A DNA stretch of 64,000 nt from Methylocystis silviterrae (GTDB lineage: Bacteria; Pseudomonadota; Alphaproteobacteria; Rhizobiales; Beijerinckiaceae): contig NZ_JABVWW010000001.1 of NCBI RefSeq assembly GCF_013350005.1, forward strand, positions 342,862 to 406,861. Direction: 5' to 3'. The position numbers and the translations under genes are program-made. Below are positions 1 through 9,130 of the stretch, piece after piece; position 1 is the stretch's first letter, and each line of letters starts with the position of its first letter. Below the pieces are notes generated by a model that was not told the origin of the DNA, ran no database searches, and saw only the letters and a list, made by a program, of their open reading frames with translations.

Positions 1-1
1 C

Positions 2-415
2 GACGCGCTGAACCGAATCCGCTCGCCCTTCAATGTCTCGAGCGCGGGTTCAGCAGCGGCGATCGCCGCGCTGTCGGATCGCGCGCATCTCGACGCGGCG
101 ATCGCGCATAATGACCGCTGGCTGCCGTGGCTCTCGCGAGAAATTTCCGCGCTCGGTCTCGACGTTCTGCCGAGCGTCGCCAATTTCGTCGCCATACGTT
201 TTCCGGACGCGCCGGGATTGACGGCCGTCGACGCCGACCGCTTCCTCATGTCGCGCGGTCTGGTGCTGCGCGCCATCGGCGCCTATGGCATGGGGGAATT
301 CCTGCGGCTTACCGTCGGCGCGCAGGAGGCGAATGAACGCGTCGTCGAAGCGCTTGCTGAATTCATGCAGAGCGCCCGGGCGCTGCAAAACGCGCAAGCA
401 GACGTTCATGGCTGA
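2..415 (+). CDS. hisC: Histidinol-phosphate aminotransferase, C-terminal part
   Basis: This is the 3' end of a PLP-dependent fold-type I aminotransferase that makes L-histidinol phosphate from imidazole-acetol phosphate and glutamate. About 137 codons are inside the window; the lysine that binds PLP lies upstream and is not seen. Visible family features are the block RSPFNVSSAG just after the cofactor site and the late motif EFLRLTVG, whose arginine binds the substrate carboxylate. The reading frame runs straight from base 2 to the TGA at 413-415 and overlaps the next gene, a prephenate dehydrogenase, by 8 bases. A hisC-tyrC pair is common in Hyphomicrobiales, where the aminotransferase can also act on aromatic amino acids (known of the family, not shown here). 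Confidence 0.85.
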   Translation, partial: DALNRIRSPFNVSSAGSAAAIAALSDRAHLDAAIAHNDRWLPWLSREISALGLDVLPSVANFVAIRFPDAPGLTAVDADRFLMSRGLVLRAIGAYGMGEFLRLTVGAQEANERVVEALAEFMQSARALQNAQADVHG

Positions 416-1331
416 TCCTGCGTGTGAACGCCTGGCGCTGATCGGCGTCGGACTCATCGGCTCATCGATCGCGCGTGCGGCGCGCCAATTCGGCGCAGCC
501 CGGCGCATCGCGGTGATGGATTCATCGCAAGAGGTCGTCGGCCGCGCCGGCGAACTCGGTCTCGCCGACGTTGCGACACAAGATTTTGCGCAGGCGGTTC
601 GTGGAGCCGATCTCGTCATTGTGTGCACGCCTGTCGGCGCTTGCGGCGACGTTGCGCAATGCCTCGCGCCGCATCTGGAAAAGGGCGCGGTTCTTTCCGA
701 CGTCGGCTCGGTGAAAGGCGCCGTCGTCGCGCAGATGACGCCGCATCTTGCCGAACCGGCGCGCTTCATTCCCGCCCATCCGATCGCCGGCACGGAGTTC
801 TCCGGGCCGGACGCAGGATTCGCCACGCTGTTTCAAAACCGTTGGTGCATTCTCACGCCGCCCGACAACGCCGACGCCGCAGCCGTGGAAAAGCTGACGA
901 CATTCTGGATGCGTTTGGGGGCCAACGTCGAGACGATGAGCGTCGCGCATCATGACGCCGTGCTCGCGCTGACGAGCCACCTGCCGCATCTGATCGCCTA
1001 TAATATCGTCGGAACGGCGGATGATTTCGGCGACGAGACGCGTTCCGAGGTCATCAAATTCTCGGCGTCCGGCTTTCGCGATTTCACGCGCATCGCCGCG
1101 TCGGATCCCATCATGTGGCGAGACATCTTCCTCGCCAACAAGGACGCCGTTCTGCAGATGCTCGGACGCTTCAACGAAGATCTCAGCGTGCTACAGCGGA
1201 TGATCAGGCGGGGCGACGGGGAAGGACTGCTGGAATTCTTCTCGCGCACCCGCGACATCCGCCGCTCGATCGTCGAGCAGGGCCAGGACACGGCCGCGCC
1301 TGACTTCGGAAGGCGAGCCGAAGGGCGGTGA
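408..1331 (+). CDS. tyrC: Prephenate/arogenate (cyclohexadienyl) dehydrogenase
   Basis: Oxidative decarboxylation of prephenate or arogenate in tyrosine biosynthesis, using NAD(P). The product is 307 residues from the ATG at 408. The N-terminus carries the Rossmann nucleotide-binding motif LIGVGLIGSS; residues near 80-100 give DLVIVCTPVG, and SDVGSVKG and HPIAGTEFSG are the usual TyrA-family blocks, the latter holding the catalytic histidine region. A C-terminal helical dimerisation domain follows (SEVIKFSASGFRDFTRIAASDP). No chorismate mutase or ACT domain is present, so this is the stand-alone form. The start overlaps the end of hisC by 8 bases, which indicates translational coupling. An upstream in-frame start at 285 exists but would be buried in hisC. 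Confidence 0.9.
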   Translation: MADPACERLALIGVGLIGSSIARAARQFGAARRIAVMDSSQEVVGRAGELGLADVATQDFAQAVRGADLVIVCTPVGACGDVAQCLAPHLEKGAVLSDVGSVKGAVVAQMTPHLAEPARFIPAHPIAGTEFSGPDAGFATLFQNRWCILTPPDNADAAAVEKLTTFWMRLGANVETMSVAHHDAVLALTSHLPHLIAYNIVGTADDFGDETRSEVIKFSASGFRDFTRIAASDPIMWRDIFLANKDAVLQMLGRFNEDLSVLQRMIRRGDGEGLLEFFSRTRDIRRSIVEQGQDTAAPDFGRRAEGR

Positions 1332-1372
1332 AGACCGTCTCTCCACGGCCGCTGTCTTCACGGGAATCACAT

Positions 1373-2068
1373 ATGACCGAAGCGAATTTCGACGCGCTGC
1401 GCGCCGCTTTCGAAAACGCCGTTCCCGGCTATGACGCGCTGCGACGCAAACTCATTCCGCATTTCGACGCCTTCTATGGAACCGCGCTCGATCTTCTCGA
1501 AGAGGTCGTGGGCGAGGGAGAATTTCGATGCGTCGACCTTGGCGTCGGCACGGGTCTTTTGTCGGAAATGATTCTCAAGCGGTTTCGCGGCGCGCAGGTC
1601 GAAGGCGTCGATCTCGCGCCGAAGATGCTCGATGCGGCGCGCGAACGGCTTGCGATTTACGGCGCGCGCCTGCGCCTGTCGCTCGCGGACTATGCAACCA
1701 CGTCGCTCCCTGGGCCGCTCGACGCCGTCGTCTCGGCGCTCTCGATCCACCATCTCGATCACGAGGCGAAGCGCCGCCTCTTCCGGCGGATTCATGATGC
1801 GCTGCGACCCGGCGGCGTTTTCATCAACGCCGACCAGTCGCTCGGCGCGACCAGTGAAATCGAGGACGCCTATCAGCGCCGTTGGGAAGCGGATGTCCGA
1901 GCTTCGGGAATCGCCGCCGATGATTTCGCGGCGGCGAGAAAGCGCACAGAACTCGATCGCAGCGCGACCTTCGCAGATCAGATCGCCTGGCTCGAAGACG
2001 CGGGGTTCCGCTATGCGGACATTGGCTGGAAGCGCCACCGCTTTACGGTGTTTTACGCCCGCCGTTAG
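1373..2068 (+). CDS. Class I SAM-dependent methyltransferase
   Basis: Soluble methyltransferase of 231 residues with unknown substrate. Motif I is clear (CVDLGVGTGLLSEMIL), followed by the acidic residue that binds the SAM ribose in AQVEGVDLAPKMLDAAR, and motif IV-like SALSIHHLDHEAKRRLFRRI. The arrangement resembles the Methyltransf_25/12 type used on small molecules. The ATG at 1373 is preferred because the alternative GTG at 1328 overlaps the tyrC stop and adds 15 residues without family features. It follows tyrC in the same direction by about 40 bases, so co-transcription is likely, and its last 26 bases overlap the convergent gene that ends at 2043. Confidence 0.75.
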   Translation: MTEANFDALRAAFENAVPGYDALRRKLIPHFDAFYGTALDLLEEVVGEGEFRCVDLGVGTGLLSEMILKRFRGAQVEGVDLAPKMLDAARERLAIYGARLRLSLADYATTSLPGPLDAVVSALSIHHLDHEAKRRLFRRIHDALRPGGVFINADQSLGATSEIEDAYQRRWEADVRASGIAADDFAAARKRTELDRSATFADQIAWLEDAGFRYADIGWKRHRFTVFYARR

Positions 2069-2396
2069 GATCGTTTTTTGACGCGTTGCCGATTCGCAAG
2101 GCATCGCCGGCGTTGCGCGAGATGACCTGCTGCACGGCGCCGGACAGCGCCGCGAGCAGCCAGGGCAGCTGAACGTCAATGCGCAGCAAATCTTTTAGCA
2201 CCGTGATCTGCGCCGATGCCGCCTGGCCGAGCGCCCTCACGTGAACCGTCGCCACGTCCCCCGCCCAAGTGACTTCGGAATGCGCGACCTTGTCCACATA
2301 TTCGCGCTGCATCTTTGTCAGCTGTTCGGAGACTCGGGCTTTCGCCGCTTCGACGCCGAGATCATGCGGCACTGTGACGGTGATGGCGTTCGACAT
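2043..2396 (-). CDS. Polyhydroxyalkanoate-system family protein (PHA_gran_rgn type)
   Basis: A 117-residue protein resembling the putative polyhydroxyalkanoic acid system family. These small proteins are found in bacteria that store PHA, and their role is thought to be granule-related but is not well defined. The start reads ITVTVPHDLGVEAAKARVSE, the middle has HSEVTWAGDVATVHVRALGQ, and near residues 65-85 there is a beta-strand/helix block ending in DVQLPWLLAAL, the usual order for the family. There is no signal peptide or membrane segment. The gene is convergent with the methyltransferase and overlaps its 3' end by 26 bases. No PHA synthase or phasin gene is in the window, so the functional link rests on the family name alone. 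Confidence 0.7.
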   Translation of the reverse strand: MSNAITVTVPHDLGVEAAKARVSEQLTKMQREYVDKVAHSEVTWAGDVATVHVRALGQAASAQITVLKDLLRIDVQLPWLLAALSGAVQQVISRNAGDALRIGNASKNDPNGGRKTP

Positions 2397-2446
2397 AGGC
2401 TTCCTCCACTTGCCACAATGTAGGCGCCCTCTGAGGGATTAGAAGA

Positions 2447-3220
2447 ATGGCGCGGCTAAAGGCGATGACGAGAACCGGGATCTCTCGCGAGCTTGTACGA
2501 TGTACAGTCGAGGTTGCGCTCGCTCTGGCGTTAAGCGTGGTCGCAACTTCCGCTGGGGCGCTCGACGCGCCGTCGCCTCCACGACGTCCGGAGTTTCAAG
2601 CCGTGCCCTTGCCCGGGGCAAAGCCCGCGGCAGGCGACAAGCCGCCGCAAGGGGAGACCCAGTCCGCCGAGGATTGCATGGCGAATCTGCGCGCGGCTGG
2701 CGTCGCTTTCGAACCCGCCGAAGCGCCTGCCGGCGCGCTTGACGGTTGCGCGATCGAGGCGCCCGTGCGTCTCGTTTCGGTGACGGCCGGCATACGGCGC
2801 ATTGCGCTCATCGCAAAGCCGCTGCTGGCTTGCGGCTTCGCGCTGCAGTTTTCCGATTACGTGAAAAATTTGCTGGCGCCGCTCGGCGCCGGGACGATGG
2901 TCGCCTCGCTCGTCGCGATCGACACAGGTTCGGGATACGAATGCCGCGGCCGCAATCATGATAACGGGGCCAAGCTGAGCGCGCACGCCAAAGGGCTCGC
3001 TCTTGATGTCGGCGCATTTGTTTTCTCGGACGGTCGAAAGATCGCCGTCGACGCTCAGCCGGACGCTCAATCGACCGCTTACGTCAGAGGGCTACGAACG
3101 GCGGCGTGCGGCTGGTTCACCACGATCCTGGGCCCTGGATCAGATCCCTATCACGCAAGCCATCTTCATTTCGACATCGAGCGCCATGGATCGAATGGCG
3201 GCTATCGAATCTGCCAATAG
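2447..3220 (+). CDS. Extensin-like C-terminal domain protein, exported
   Basis: A 257-residue exported protein with a signal-type hydrophobic segment near residues 20-38, a proline-rich linker (DAPSPPRRPEFQAVPLPGAK) and a C-terminal extensin-like domain from about residue 75. Useful marks are DCMANLRAAGVAFEP, the block RGRNHDNGAKLSAHAKGLALD and the C-terminal HASHLHFDIERHG. The conserved histidines, aspartates and HxH resemble zinc peptidase folds of the LAS/D-Ala-D-Ala carboxypeptidase group, so a cell-wall role in the periplasm is plausible but inferred. The chosen ATG at 2447 is preceded by GAGGGATTAGAAGA. A second ATG at 2465 is possible and would shorten the n-region. Confidence 0.75.
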   Translation: MARLKAMTRTGISRELVRCTVEVALALALSVVATSAGALDAPSPPRRPEFQAVPLPGAKPAAGDKPPQGETQSAEDCMANLRAAGVAFEPAEAPAGALDGCAIEAPVRLVSVTAGIRRIALIAKPLLACGFALQFSDYVKNLLAPLGAGTMVASLVAIDTGSGYECRGRNHDNGAKLSAHAKGLALDVGAFVFSDGRKIAVDAQPDAQSTAYVRGLRTAACGWFTTILGPGSDPYHASHLHFDIERHGSNGGYRICQ

Positions 3221-3358
3221 TCGAAAAAAATAGAATTCCCTGCGCTGAAACGTTAAGGTGCCGTTCATCTTTCATGGTGAACGCGACGCGCCGGCGTGGC
3301 ACGCCGCAGCGATGCAGCGTTGTCGCTTCGGATGGACAACACAGGGAGGCTTGGAATC

Positions 3359-4294
3359 GTGATCGATGACTATGGCGAGATCAACACAGCCAAGGCGAAT
3401 TTCGACGAAATCTATGTAATGGATGACCCAAGGTCGTACTATTCTGTCCTGGGTGGTTTGGATTACATGATTCCCGACGTCGCTGAGCCCGTCATCCGGC
3501 AGGTGCTTGCGGCAAAGGCTTCCGGCGGAAATAAGCCAGTCGTCCTCGACGTCGGTTGTTCGTACGGCATCAATGCCGCAGTGCACCGTTTTCCGCTCAG
3601 TTTCGATACGCTGAGGCGTCGATATGCACGGCGCGAACTGGTGGAACTATCCTCCGATGATTTGTTGCGGCTCGACGCCAATTATTTCGCGGCCTGGCCG
3701 GATCGCGGCCTGGCGAGCTTTATCGGCCTCGACGTCTCGGAGCCTGCGATTCTTTACGCAAAAAGCGTTGGTCTGATCGCGGACGGCGTCATCGCCGATC
3801 TCGAGGAGAATGAGTTGACGTCGGACGCTGCGCGCATCGTCTCCCGCGCGGACGTCATCCTCTCGACGGGCTGCATCGGTTACCTGGGCGAAGCGACTTT
3901 CCGCAGGCTGCTGGCGCAGATGAAGCGGCGGCCATGGGTGATCTCCTTCGTGCTGCGCATGTTTCCCTTCGATGGCGTTGCGCAGACGCTCGGCGACTTT
4001 GGCTACGTCACGGAGCACTTGGACGGCGCCACCTTCATCCAGCGGCGCTTCCGAAACGGCGATGAATTCGAGCACACGTTGCAGACTCTCGCGGCCCTCG
4101 GAAAAGACACGCATGGCCTGGAGGCGGAGGGCCTCTACCACGCCGACCTCTACATTTCCCGTCCCGCCGAGGAAACGGCGCAACTGCCGCTCTGCGACTT
4201 CGTCACGATCGCGAGCGGCCGCTATCGGTCGTTCGGACCGCGCTATGTCCATGTCGAGACCGAAGAAGGCAAGCTCGTCACGCTCGAGCCTTGA
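3359..4294 (+). CDS. Putative SAM-dependent methyltransferase
   Basis: A 311-residue protein with a Rossmann-type methyltransferase core. VVLDVGCSYGINAAV is motif I, FIGLDVSEPAILYAKS follows as the segment with the ribose-binding acidic position, and VILSTGCIGYLGEATF is the motif IV region. The N-terminal part (SYYSVLGGLDYMIPDVAEPV) and the C-terminal beta-rich tail are not diagnostic, so the substrate is unknown. I set the start at GTG 3359 because GGGAGG at 3344-3349 lies nine bases before it; in-frame upstream starts at 3296 and 3332 have no comparable ribosome binding site. It stands alone, about 140 bases after the extensin-like gene. Confidence 0.65.
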   Translation: MIDDYGEINTAKANFDEIYVMDDPRSYYSVLGGLDYMIPDVAEPVIRQVLAAKASGGNKPVVLDVGCSYGINAAVHRFPLSFDTLRRRYARRELVELSSDDLLRLDANYFAAWPDRGLASFIGLDVSEPAILYAKSVGLIADGVIADLEENELTSDAARIVSRADVILSTGCIGYLGEATFRRLLAQMKRRPWVISFVLRMFPFDGVAQTLGDFGYVTEHLDGATFIQRRFRNGDEFEHTLQTLAALGKDTHGLEAEGLYHADLYISRPAEETAQLPLCDFVTIASGRYRSFGPRYVHVETEEGKLVTLEP

Positions 4295-4342
4295 GCGCGC
4301 AATCGCCTAGGGCGCGCTCGGCGAAGTGAGCGTGGTCAGACG

Positions 4343-4354
4343 GAGACCGGTCTC
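4343..4354. repeat. 12-bp perfect palindrome between convergent genes
   Basis: GAGACCGGTCTC is a perfect palindrome in the 72-bp space between the convergent methyltransferase-like gene and pstS. It has no T-run on either strand. It could contribute to a weak bidirectional terminator or be part of a dispersed intergenic repeat; nothing in the sequence decides between these. Confidence 0.4.
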
Positions 4355-4366
4355 ACCTGTCGCGGT

Positions 4367-5338
4367 TCACCTCGACGATGCGAGTAGGCCGAGCCGCGTC
4401 AGCTCGTGCTCGCGAATGTTGCGGGTGATCGGATAATAGCCGCCTTTTTTCGCCTGGGTCTGGCCATCTCTCGAAAGCACATATGTGACGAACTCGCCGC
4501 TCAGCGCGTCGATCGGCTTTTTGGGATCCTTCAGCAGATAGACGTAGAGGCCTCGCGCCAGCGGATATTTGCGCGAATAGGTATTGTCGAAGGAGGAGTC
4601 GTAGCAGCCCTTGCCGGCAGTCACGGGAACGGCGCGCACTGCGTCCGTCCTATAGCCGATGCCTGAATAGCCGATCGCAGACTTGTCGGCGCCGACGGCG
4701 CTCACGACGGCTTCGGATCCGACCTGCATCTTGATGTCGTCCTTGAAATCGGCGCCGCTCAAGACATGCTGTTTGAAGAGCTTGTAAGTGCCGGAAAGGG
4801 TGTTGCGGCTGTACATGGCGATCGGCTTGGCCGCCCACTCGCCGGTCAAACCAAGTTCGCCCCAGGTGCGGATGCTTTTTCCGCCGCCGCTTTTCGGATC
4901 GGCCGCAAAAACCCGTTCCATCTGCTCCATGCTGATGCACTGGAGCGGATTGTCCTTATGGACATAAATCGCGAGAGCGTCGATCGCGACCAGAACCGCC
5001 GTTGGCTTGTAGCCGAATTTCGCTTGGAAGGCGGCGATCTCGTCCGGCGTCATTTGACGCGACATTGGACCGAGTTGCGCTTCTCCCGAGAGGAGCGCCG
5101 GCGGCGCCGTGTTCGAGCCCTTGCCGACAAGTTCGATCGACACATTCGGGTAGATCGACTGAAACCCTTCGGCCCAGAGCTCCATTTCGTGATGCATCGT
5201 GTCCGAGCCGATCGACCTCAATTTTCCCGACAGTCCGTTGACGACCTTGTAGGGGGAGAGCTCCAAATCGAGCGCAACAGCGCCGGCGGCCACAACCACG
5301 AAAGCCGCGACGGCGGCGGAGAGGGCTCGCAGTTTCAT
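4367..5338 (-). CDS. pstS: PstS-family phosphate-binding protein, stand-alone
   Basis: Periplasmic substrate-binding protein of the phosphate ABC transporter family, 323 residues. The ATG at 5338 gives a signal peptide (MKLRALSAAVAAFVVVAAGA) and sits 11 bases after GGAGA; a longer frame to 5500 has no such leader. Phosphate-binding family blocks are GKLRSIGSDTMHHEMELWAE, VSIELVGKGSNTAPPAL, YSRNTLSGTYKLFKQHVL and SAIGYSGIGYRT. The end (ARGLYVYLLKDP) is typical of PstS/SphX. No pstC, pstA, pstB or phoU genes are adjacent, so the protein must use a transporter encoded elsewhere or act as an accessory phosphate sensor/scavenger. Confidence 0.8.
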   Translation of the reverse strand: MKLRALSAAVAAFVVVAAGAVALDLELSPYKVVNGLSGKLRSIGSDTMHHEMELWAEGFQSIYPNVSIELVGKGSNTAPPALLSGEAQLGPMSRQMTPDEIAAFQAKFGYKPTAVLVAIDALAIYVHKDNPLQCISMEQMERVFAADPKSGGGKSIRTWGELGLTGEWAAKPIAMYSRNTLSGTYKLFKQHVLSGADFKDDIKMQVGSEAVVSAVGADKSAIGYSGIGYRTDAVRAVPVTAGKGCYDSSFDNTYSRKYPLARGLYVYLLKDPKKPIDALSGEFVTYVLSRDGQTQAKKGGYYPITRNIREHELTRLGLLASSR

Positions 5339-5551
5339 GGCTTTGCTTTTCTCCGTTGCATCAATCATTGCGGCCGAAACCACCTCGCCGCGGCAAGCGC
5401 GCGATCGACGTGGAACGGCCGGGGGATCGTCCTCTAGGCGGATTTCAGTGAGTCGTTCTTGCTTTCGCCGCAATTTCGCTCGGCGAAATGACAGGCGCAT
5501 GACGCCAATGCGACGGCGCGGCCGCGCAGCGTGCAGCTCAAGAAAAAGCGC

Positions 5552-5589
5552 AAAAAAAAACCGGAAGGCGAGGCGTCGCCTTCCGGTTT
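5552..5589 (-). terminator. Rho-independent terminator of glnA
   Basis: Read on the minus strand, 5589 to 5576 pairs with 5571 to 5558 as a 14-bp perfect stem with a four-base loop, followed by a run of Ts (the A-run 5552-5560 on the plus strand). It begins about 45 bases after the glnA stop codon and is the strongest terminator in the window. It separates the glnB-glnA operon from pstS, which reads in the same direction downstream. Confidence 0.9.
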
Positions 5590-5633
5590 GACGTGATGCG
5601 GCCGCTGCGCGAAGGCGCCGCCGCGTCTGTTCG

Positions 5634-7043
5634 TCAGTAGCTGTAATACATGTCGAATTCGACCGGATGCGGCGTCATTTCGAAGCGCATCACGTCCTGC
5701 ATCTTGAGGTCGATGTAGGAGTTGATGAAGTCCTCGTTGAAGACGCCGCCGGCCGTCAGATAGGCATGGTCGGCTTTGAGATTCGCGAGCGCTTCGCGCA
5801 GGCTGCCGCACACCGTCGGGATGGCCTTCAATTCTTCCGGCGGGAGATCGTAGAGATCCTTGTCGGCCGGTCCGCCCGGATCAATCTTATTGGCGATGCC
5901 GTCGAGGCCCGCCATCAGCATGGCGGCGAAGGCCAGATAGGGATTCGCCGTCGGATCGGGGAAACGAACCTCGACGCGCTTCGCCTTCGGGCTGGAGCTG
6001 AAGGGGATGCGGCACGACGCCGAGCGGTTGCGTGACGAATAAGCGAGCAGCACTGGCGCCTCATAGCCCGGAACCAGACGCTTATACGAGTTGGTCGACG
6101 GGTTGGTGAAGGCGTTCAGCGACTTCGCATGCTTGATGATGCCGCCGATGTACCACAGGCACTCCTGAGAGAGGCCGGCGTATTTGTCGCCTGCGAAGAC
6201 CGGCTTGCCGTCCTTCCAGATCGACTGATGGACGTGCATGCCCGAACCGTTGTCGCCAAACACCGGCTTCGGCATGAAGGTCGCCGACTTGCCGTAGGAA
6301 TGCGCCACCTGATGGATCGCATACTTATAGATCTGCAGGTGGTCGGCGACCGTGACGAGCGTCTCGAACTTCAGACCGAGTTCGTGCTGGGCCGAGGCGA
6401 CTTCGTGATGGTGCTTCTCGACCTTGACGCCCATGGCTGACATGGCGGCGAGCATCTCGCTGCGCATGTCCTGTCCGGCGTCGACCGGCGGCACCGGGAA
6501 GTAGCCGCCTTTGGTGCGCACGCGGTGGCCGAGATTGCCGCCTTCATAGGCCGTGCCGCTATTGGAGGGCAGCTCGGTCGAATCGAGCGTGAAGCCCGTA
6601 TCGTAGGGCTCGGTCGAAAAGCGCACGTCGTCAAAGACGAAGAATTCGGCCTCGGGACCGAAAAAAGCCGTGTCGCCGACGCCAGTCGATTTCAGATGCT
6701 CCATCGCCTTCTTGGCCACGCCGCGCGGGTCGCGGTTGTAGGGCTGGCCCGTCGAGGGCTCTACGACGTCGCAGACGACGGAGAGCGTCGACGCCGCGAA
6801 GAACGGGTCCACGGCGATGGAATTCAGATCCGGAAGGAGCGTCATGTCCGATTCATTGATCGCTTTCCAGCCGGCGATCGACGAGCCGTCGAACATGATG
6901 CCTTCGGTCAAAGCTTCTTCATCGACAATGGAAACGTCGAACGTCACATGCTGCCACTTGCCGCGCGGGTCGGTAAACCGGAAATCGACGTATTTAACGT
7001 CGTTATCCTTGATCTGCTTAAGAACGTCCTTGGCCGTTGTCAT
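5634..7043 (-). CDS. glnA: Glutamine synthetase type I (GSI-beta)
   Basis: ATP-dependent ligation of ammonia to glutamate, the main ammonia-assimilation enzyme, a cytosolic dodecamer. The ATG at 7043 gives 469 residues, exactly the usual GlnA length ([20 protein letters not shown]). Motifs include [32 protein letters not shown] (metal-binding glutamates), [14 protein letters not shown], the ATP-binding [16 protein letters not shown], and NRSASCRIP. The tyrosine in DLYDLPPEE near residue 398 is the adenylylation site of enzymes controlled by GlnE, so covalent regulation is expected. glnB lies 109 bases upstream in the same direction, the standard alphaproteobacterial glnB-glnA order, and a strong terminator follows. 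Confidence 0.97.
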   Translation of the reverse strand: MTTAKDVLKQIKDNDVKYVDFRFTDPRGKWQHVTFDVSIVDEEALTEGIMFDGSSIAGWKAINESDMTLLPDLNSIAVDPFFAASTLSVVCDVVEPSTGQPYNRDPRGVAKKAMEHLKSTGVGDTAFFGPEAEFFVFDDVRFSTEPYDTGFTLDSTELPSNSGTAYEGGNLGHRVRTKGGYFPVPPVDAGQDMRSEMLAAMSAMGVKVEKHHHEVASAQHELGLKFETLVTVADHLQIYKYAIHQVAHSYGKSATFMPKPVFGDNGSGMHVHQSIWKDGKPVFAGDKYAGLSQECLWYIGGIIKHAKSLNAFTNPSTNSYKRLVPGYEAPVLLAYSSRNRSASCRIPFSSSPKAKRVEVRFPDPTANPYLAFAAMLMAGLDGIANKIDPGGPADKDLYDLPPEELKAIPTVCGSLREALANLKADHAYLTAGGVFNEDFINSYIDLKMQDVMRFEMTPHPVEFDMYYSY

Positions 7044-7152
7044 GTGGTTCGATGCCTCTCTTTGCTGATCTTGCTGTTTAGTTGTTTTCGCGTTGGGCGC
7101 GGCGGAACGTCTGAAGATGTTGGCGAGAAAGCTCATGGGCGGGGGCTCAGTG

Positions 7153-7512
<360 letters not shown>

Positions 7513-7574
7513 TTAAGCCCCGGCCCGCTAGCGACTTTGGCTCTGCTGAAGAGCCGCCGAGCTTCTAACATTGC

Positions 7575-7591
7575 CGCCCTAGTCGCGCCAT
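7575..7591 (-). promoter_or_regulatory. Weak sigma-54-like promoter candidate upstream of glnB
   Basis: On the minus strand the block TGGCGCGACTAGGGC has the TGGC at -24 and GC at -12 with the correct spacing, about 85 bases before the glnB start. The -12 half (GGGC instead of TTGC) is poor, so this is only a candidate. Nitrogen-controlled glnB-glnA operons often use an NtrC/sigma-54 promoter, which is why I looked here. Confidence 0.2.
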
Positions 7592-7665
7592 GGCCAAAGT
7601 TCCGGCGCCAACCCAAGTCTGTCGCCTATTAAACACACAGTATGCACTTATTTTAGGCCATAAGC

Positions 7666-8544
7666 CTAACTTATAGGCTCTGTTGGCTCGTCGACGATGG
7701 CAGGCAGGTCTTCCCGGGCGCCCCATTCCGACCAGGAGCCGTCATACACCGTGGCCGGCGGACGCCCCGCCGCCGCGAGCGCGAGGCTGATGAGGCAAGC
7801 CGTGAGCCCGGAGCCGCAGGTGGCGATGACCGGCGCGTCGGGATTGACGCCCGCCGAGGCAAAGGCCGCTTCGAGCCCGGGCTTGTCCTTTAGCTTTCCG
7901 CCTTCGAGGACATCGCCGAATGGAAGGTTCAGCGCGCCGGGCATGTGGCCGGAGCGCAGGCCCGGGCGCGGCTCAGGCGCCCATCCGTGGAAACGCTCCG
8001 CGCCGCGCGCGTCGACCACCTGCGGCCCGCCGAGATCAAGCGCGCGCCGCACCGCCTGCGCGTCGGCGACCAGGCTCGCGTCGAAACGGGGCGTAAAAAC
8101 CGCCGGCGCTCTCTTGCGCGCCTCGCCCTGTTCGAGCGGGCGGCCTTCGCCCTGCCACGCAGGAAGGCCGCCCGCGAGGATCGAGACGCGTTCCGCGCCG
8201 AAGACGGTAAGCGTCCACCAGAGACGCGGCGCTGAAAATATGCCGACGCTGTCGTACACGACGGCCTGCATTCCGTCTCCATATCCGAGCCGGCGCATCT
8301 CCGCCGCGAAGACTTCGGGCTTGGGCAGCATATGCGGCAAGTCGGTGGACGGATCGGCGATCGCGTCTATATCGAAGAACTGCGCGCCGGGAACATGCCC
8401 CGCAAGGAACTCGGCGCGAGCGTCGCGGCCAGTCACCGGCATGTGCCACGACGCGTCCAGGACAACGAGATCCGGCGCGTCGAGACGCTCTGCGAGCCAC
8501 GCCGTGGTGACGAAGAGCTTTTCGGGATCAATTCTATGCGACAT
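7666..8544 (-). CDS. sseA: 3-mercaptopyruvate sulfurtransferase
   Basis: Two-domain rhodanese-type enzyme of 292 residues that moves sulfur from 3-mercaptopyruvate (or thiosulfate) to cyanide or thiols. The N-terminal rhodanese domain is inactive and covers about residues 8-150 (LVVLDASWHMPVTGRDA, ARAEFLAGHVPGAQFFDID). The C-terminal catalytic domain contains DARGAERFHG and the active-site loop ATCGSGLTACL with the persulfide-forming cysteine; the CGSG(V/L)TA loop favours mercaptopyruvate over thiosulfate. The ATG at 8544 (MSHRIDPEKLFV) is the family-typical start; the frame is open to 8595. It is divergent from the next gene with about 90 bases between. Confidence 0.9.
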   Translation of the reverse strand: MSHRIDPEKLFVTTAWLAERLDAPDLVVLDASWHMPVTGRDARAEFLAGHVPGAQFFDIDAIADPSTDLPHMLPKPEVFAAEMRRLGYGDGMQAVVYDSVGIFSAPRLWWTLTVFGAERVSILAGGLPAWQGEGRPLEQGEARKRAPAVFTPRFDASLVADAQAVRRALDLGGPQVVDARGAERFHGWAPEPRPGLRSGHMPGALNLPFGDVLEGGKLKDKPGLEAAFASAGVNPDAPVIATCGSGLTACLISLALAAAGRPPATVYDGSWSEWGAREDLPAIVDEPTEPIS

Positions 8545-8637
8545 CGTCCGCTCGCTGCGCCCGACGCTGCTTGCATCCGGCGGTCCGGCGTTCACAATAC
8601 GCCGATTCGATTCTCACGCCATTGGCGCTTGACCGAC

Positions 8638-9054
8638 ATGCTCGACATTCCAGGCAAGGCCTGCGGCTCCTGCTTCTTCTGCTGCAAGGTTCTTGAAATT
8701 GACGAATTCAAGAAGCCGGCGGGCAAGCTCTGCGAGCATTGCGTGCTGACGGGCGGCTGCGGCGTTTATGACACGCGTCCGGACGTGTGTCGCGACTACT
8801 ACTGCCGATGGAAAGACGAGCGCAGCTTTTCCTCGCAACTGCGACCCGACAAGGTCGGCACGCTGCTGATGGATGACCCGGACAGCGACGAATACCACGC
8901 GGTCTGCGACCCGGAAAAGCCGTTTTCCTGGCGCAATCCTCTCGTATTCAAGCATCTTGTCGCCGAGGCGAAGGCGGGACGGCTCGTCGTCGCAAAGGCG
9001 GGGTTGCGGGCATGGCGCATTTTCGACGACGGACGGTGGCAAGAATGGGCCTGA
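8638..9054 (+). CDS. CxxCxxCC cysteine-cluster protein (YkgJ-like)
   Basis: A 138-residue protein rich in cysteine at the N-terminus: CGSCFFCC, then CEHC and GGCGVYDTRPDVCRDYYC. This is the layout of the zinc- or iron-chelating YkgJ family, whose function is unknown. The frame is open far upstream (to 8332) but that part is the antisense of sseA, so the ATG at 8638 was chosen (a TTG at 8629 is possible). The C-terminal half is unremarkable. It is followed by an exported DUF3108 protein 77 bases downstream in the same direction. Confidence 0.75.
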   Translation: MLDIPGKACGSCFFCCKVLEIDEFKKPAGKLCEHCVLTGGCGVYDTRPDVCRDYYCRWKDERSFSSQLRPDKVGTLLMDDPDSDEYHAVCDPEKPFSWRNPLVFKHLVAEAKAGRLVVAKAGLRAWRIFDDGRWQEWA

Positions 9055-9130
9055 GCCTCAGAGCCGCGCGCGCCAAGAATTCGACCGAGAATTCCGAGGA
9101 ATTGTCTGCGCCGAGCGACGCTTCGAGGCC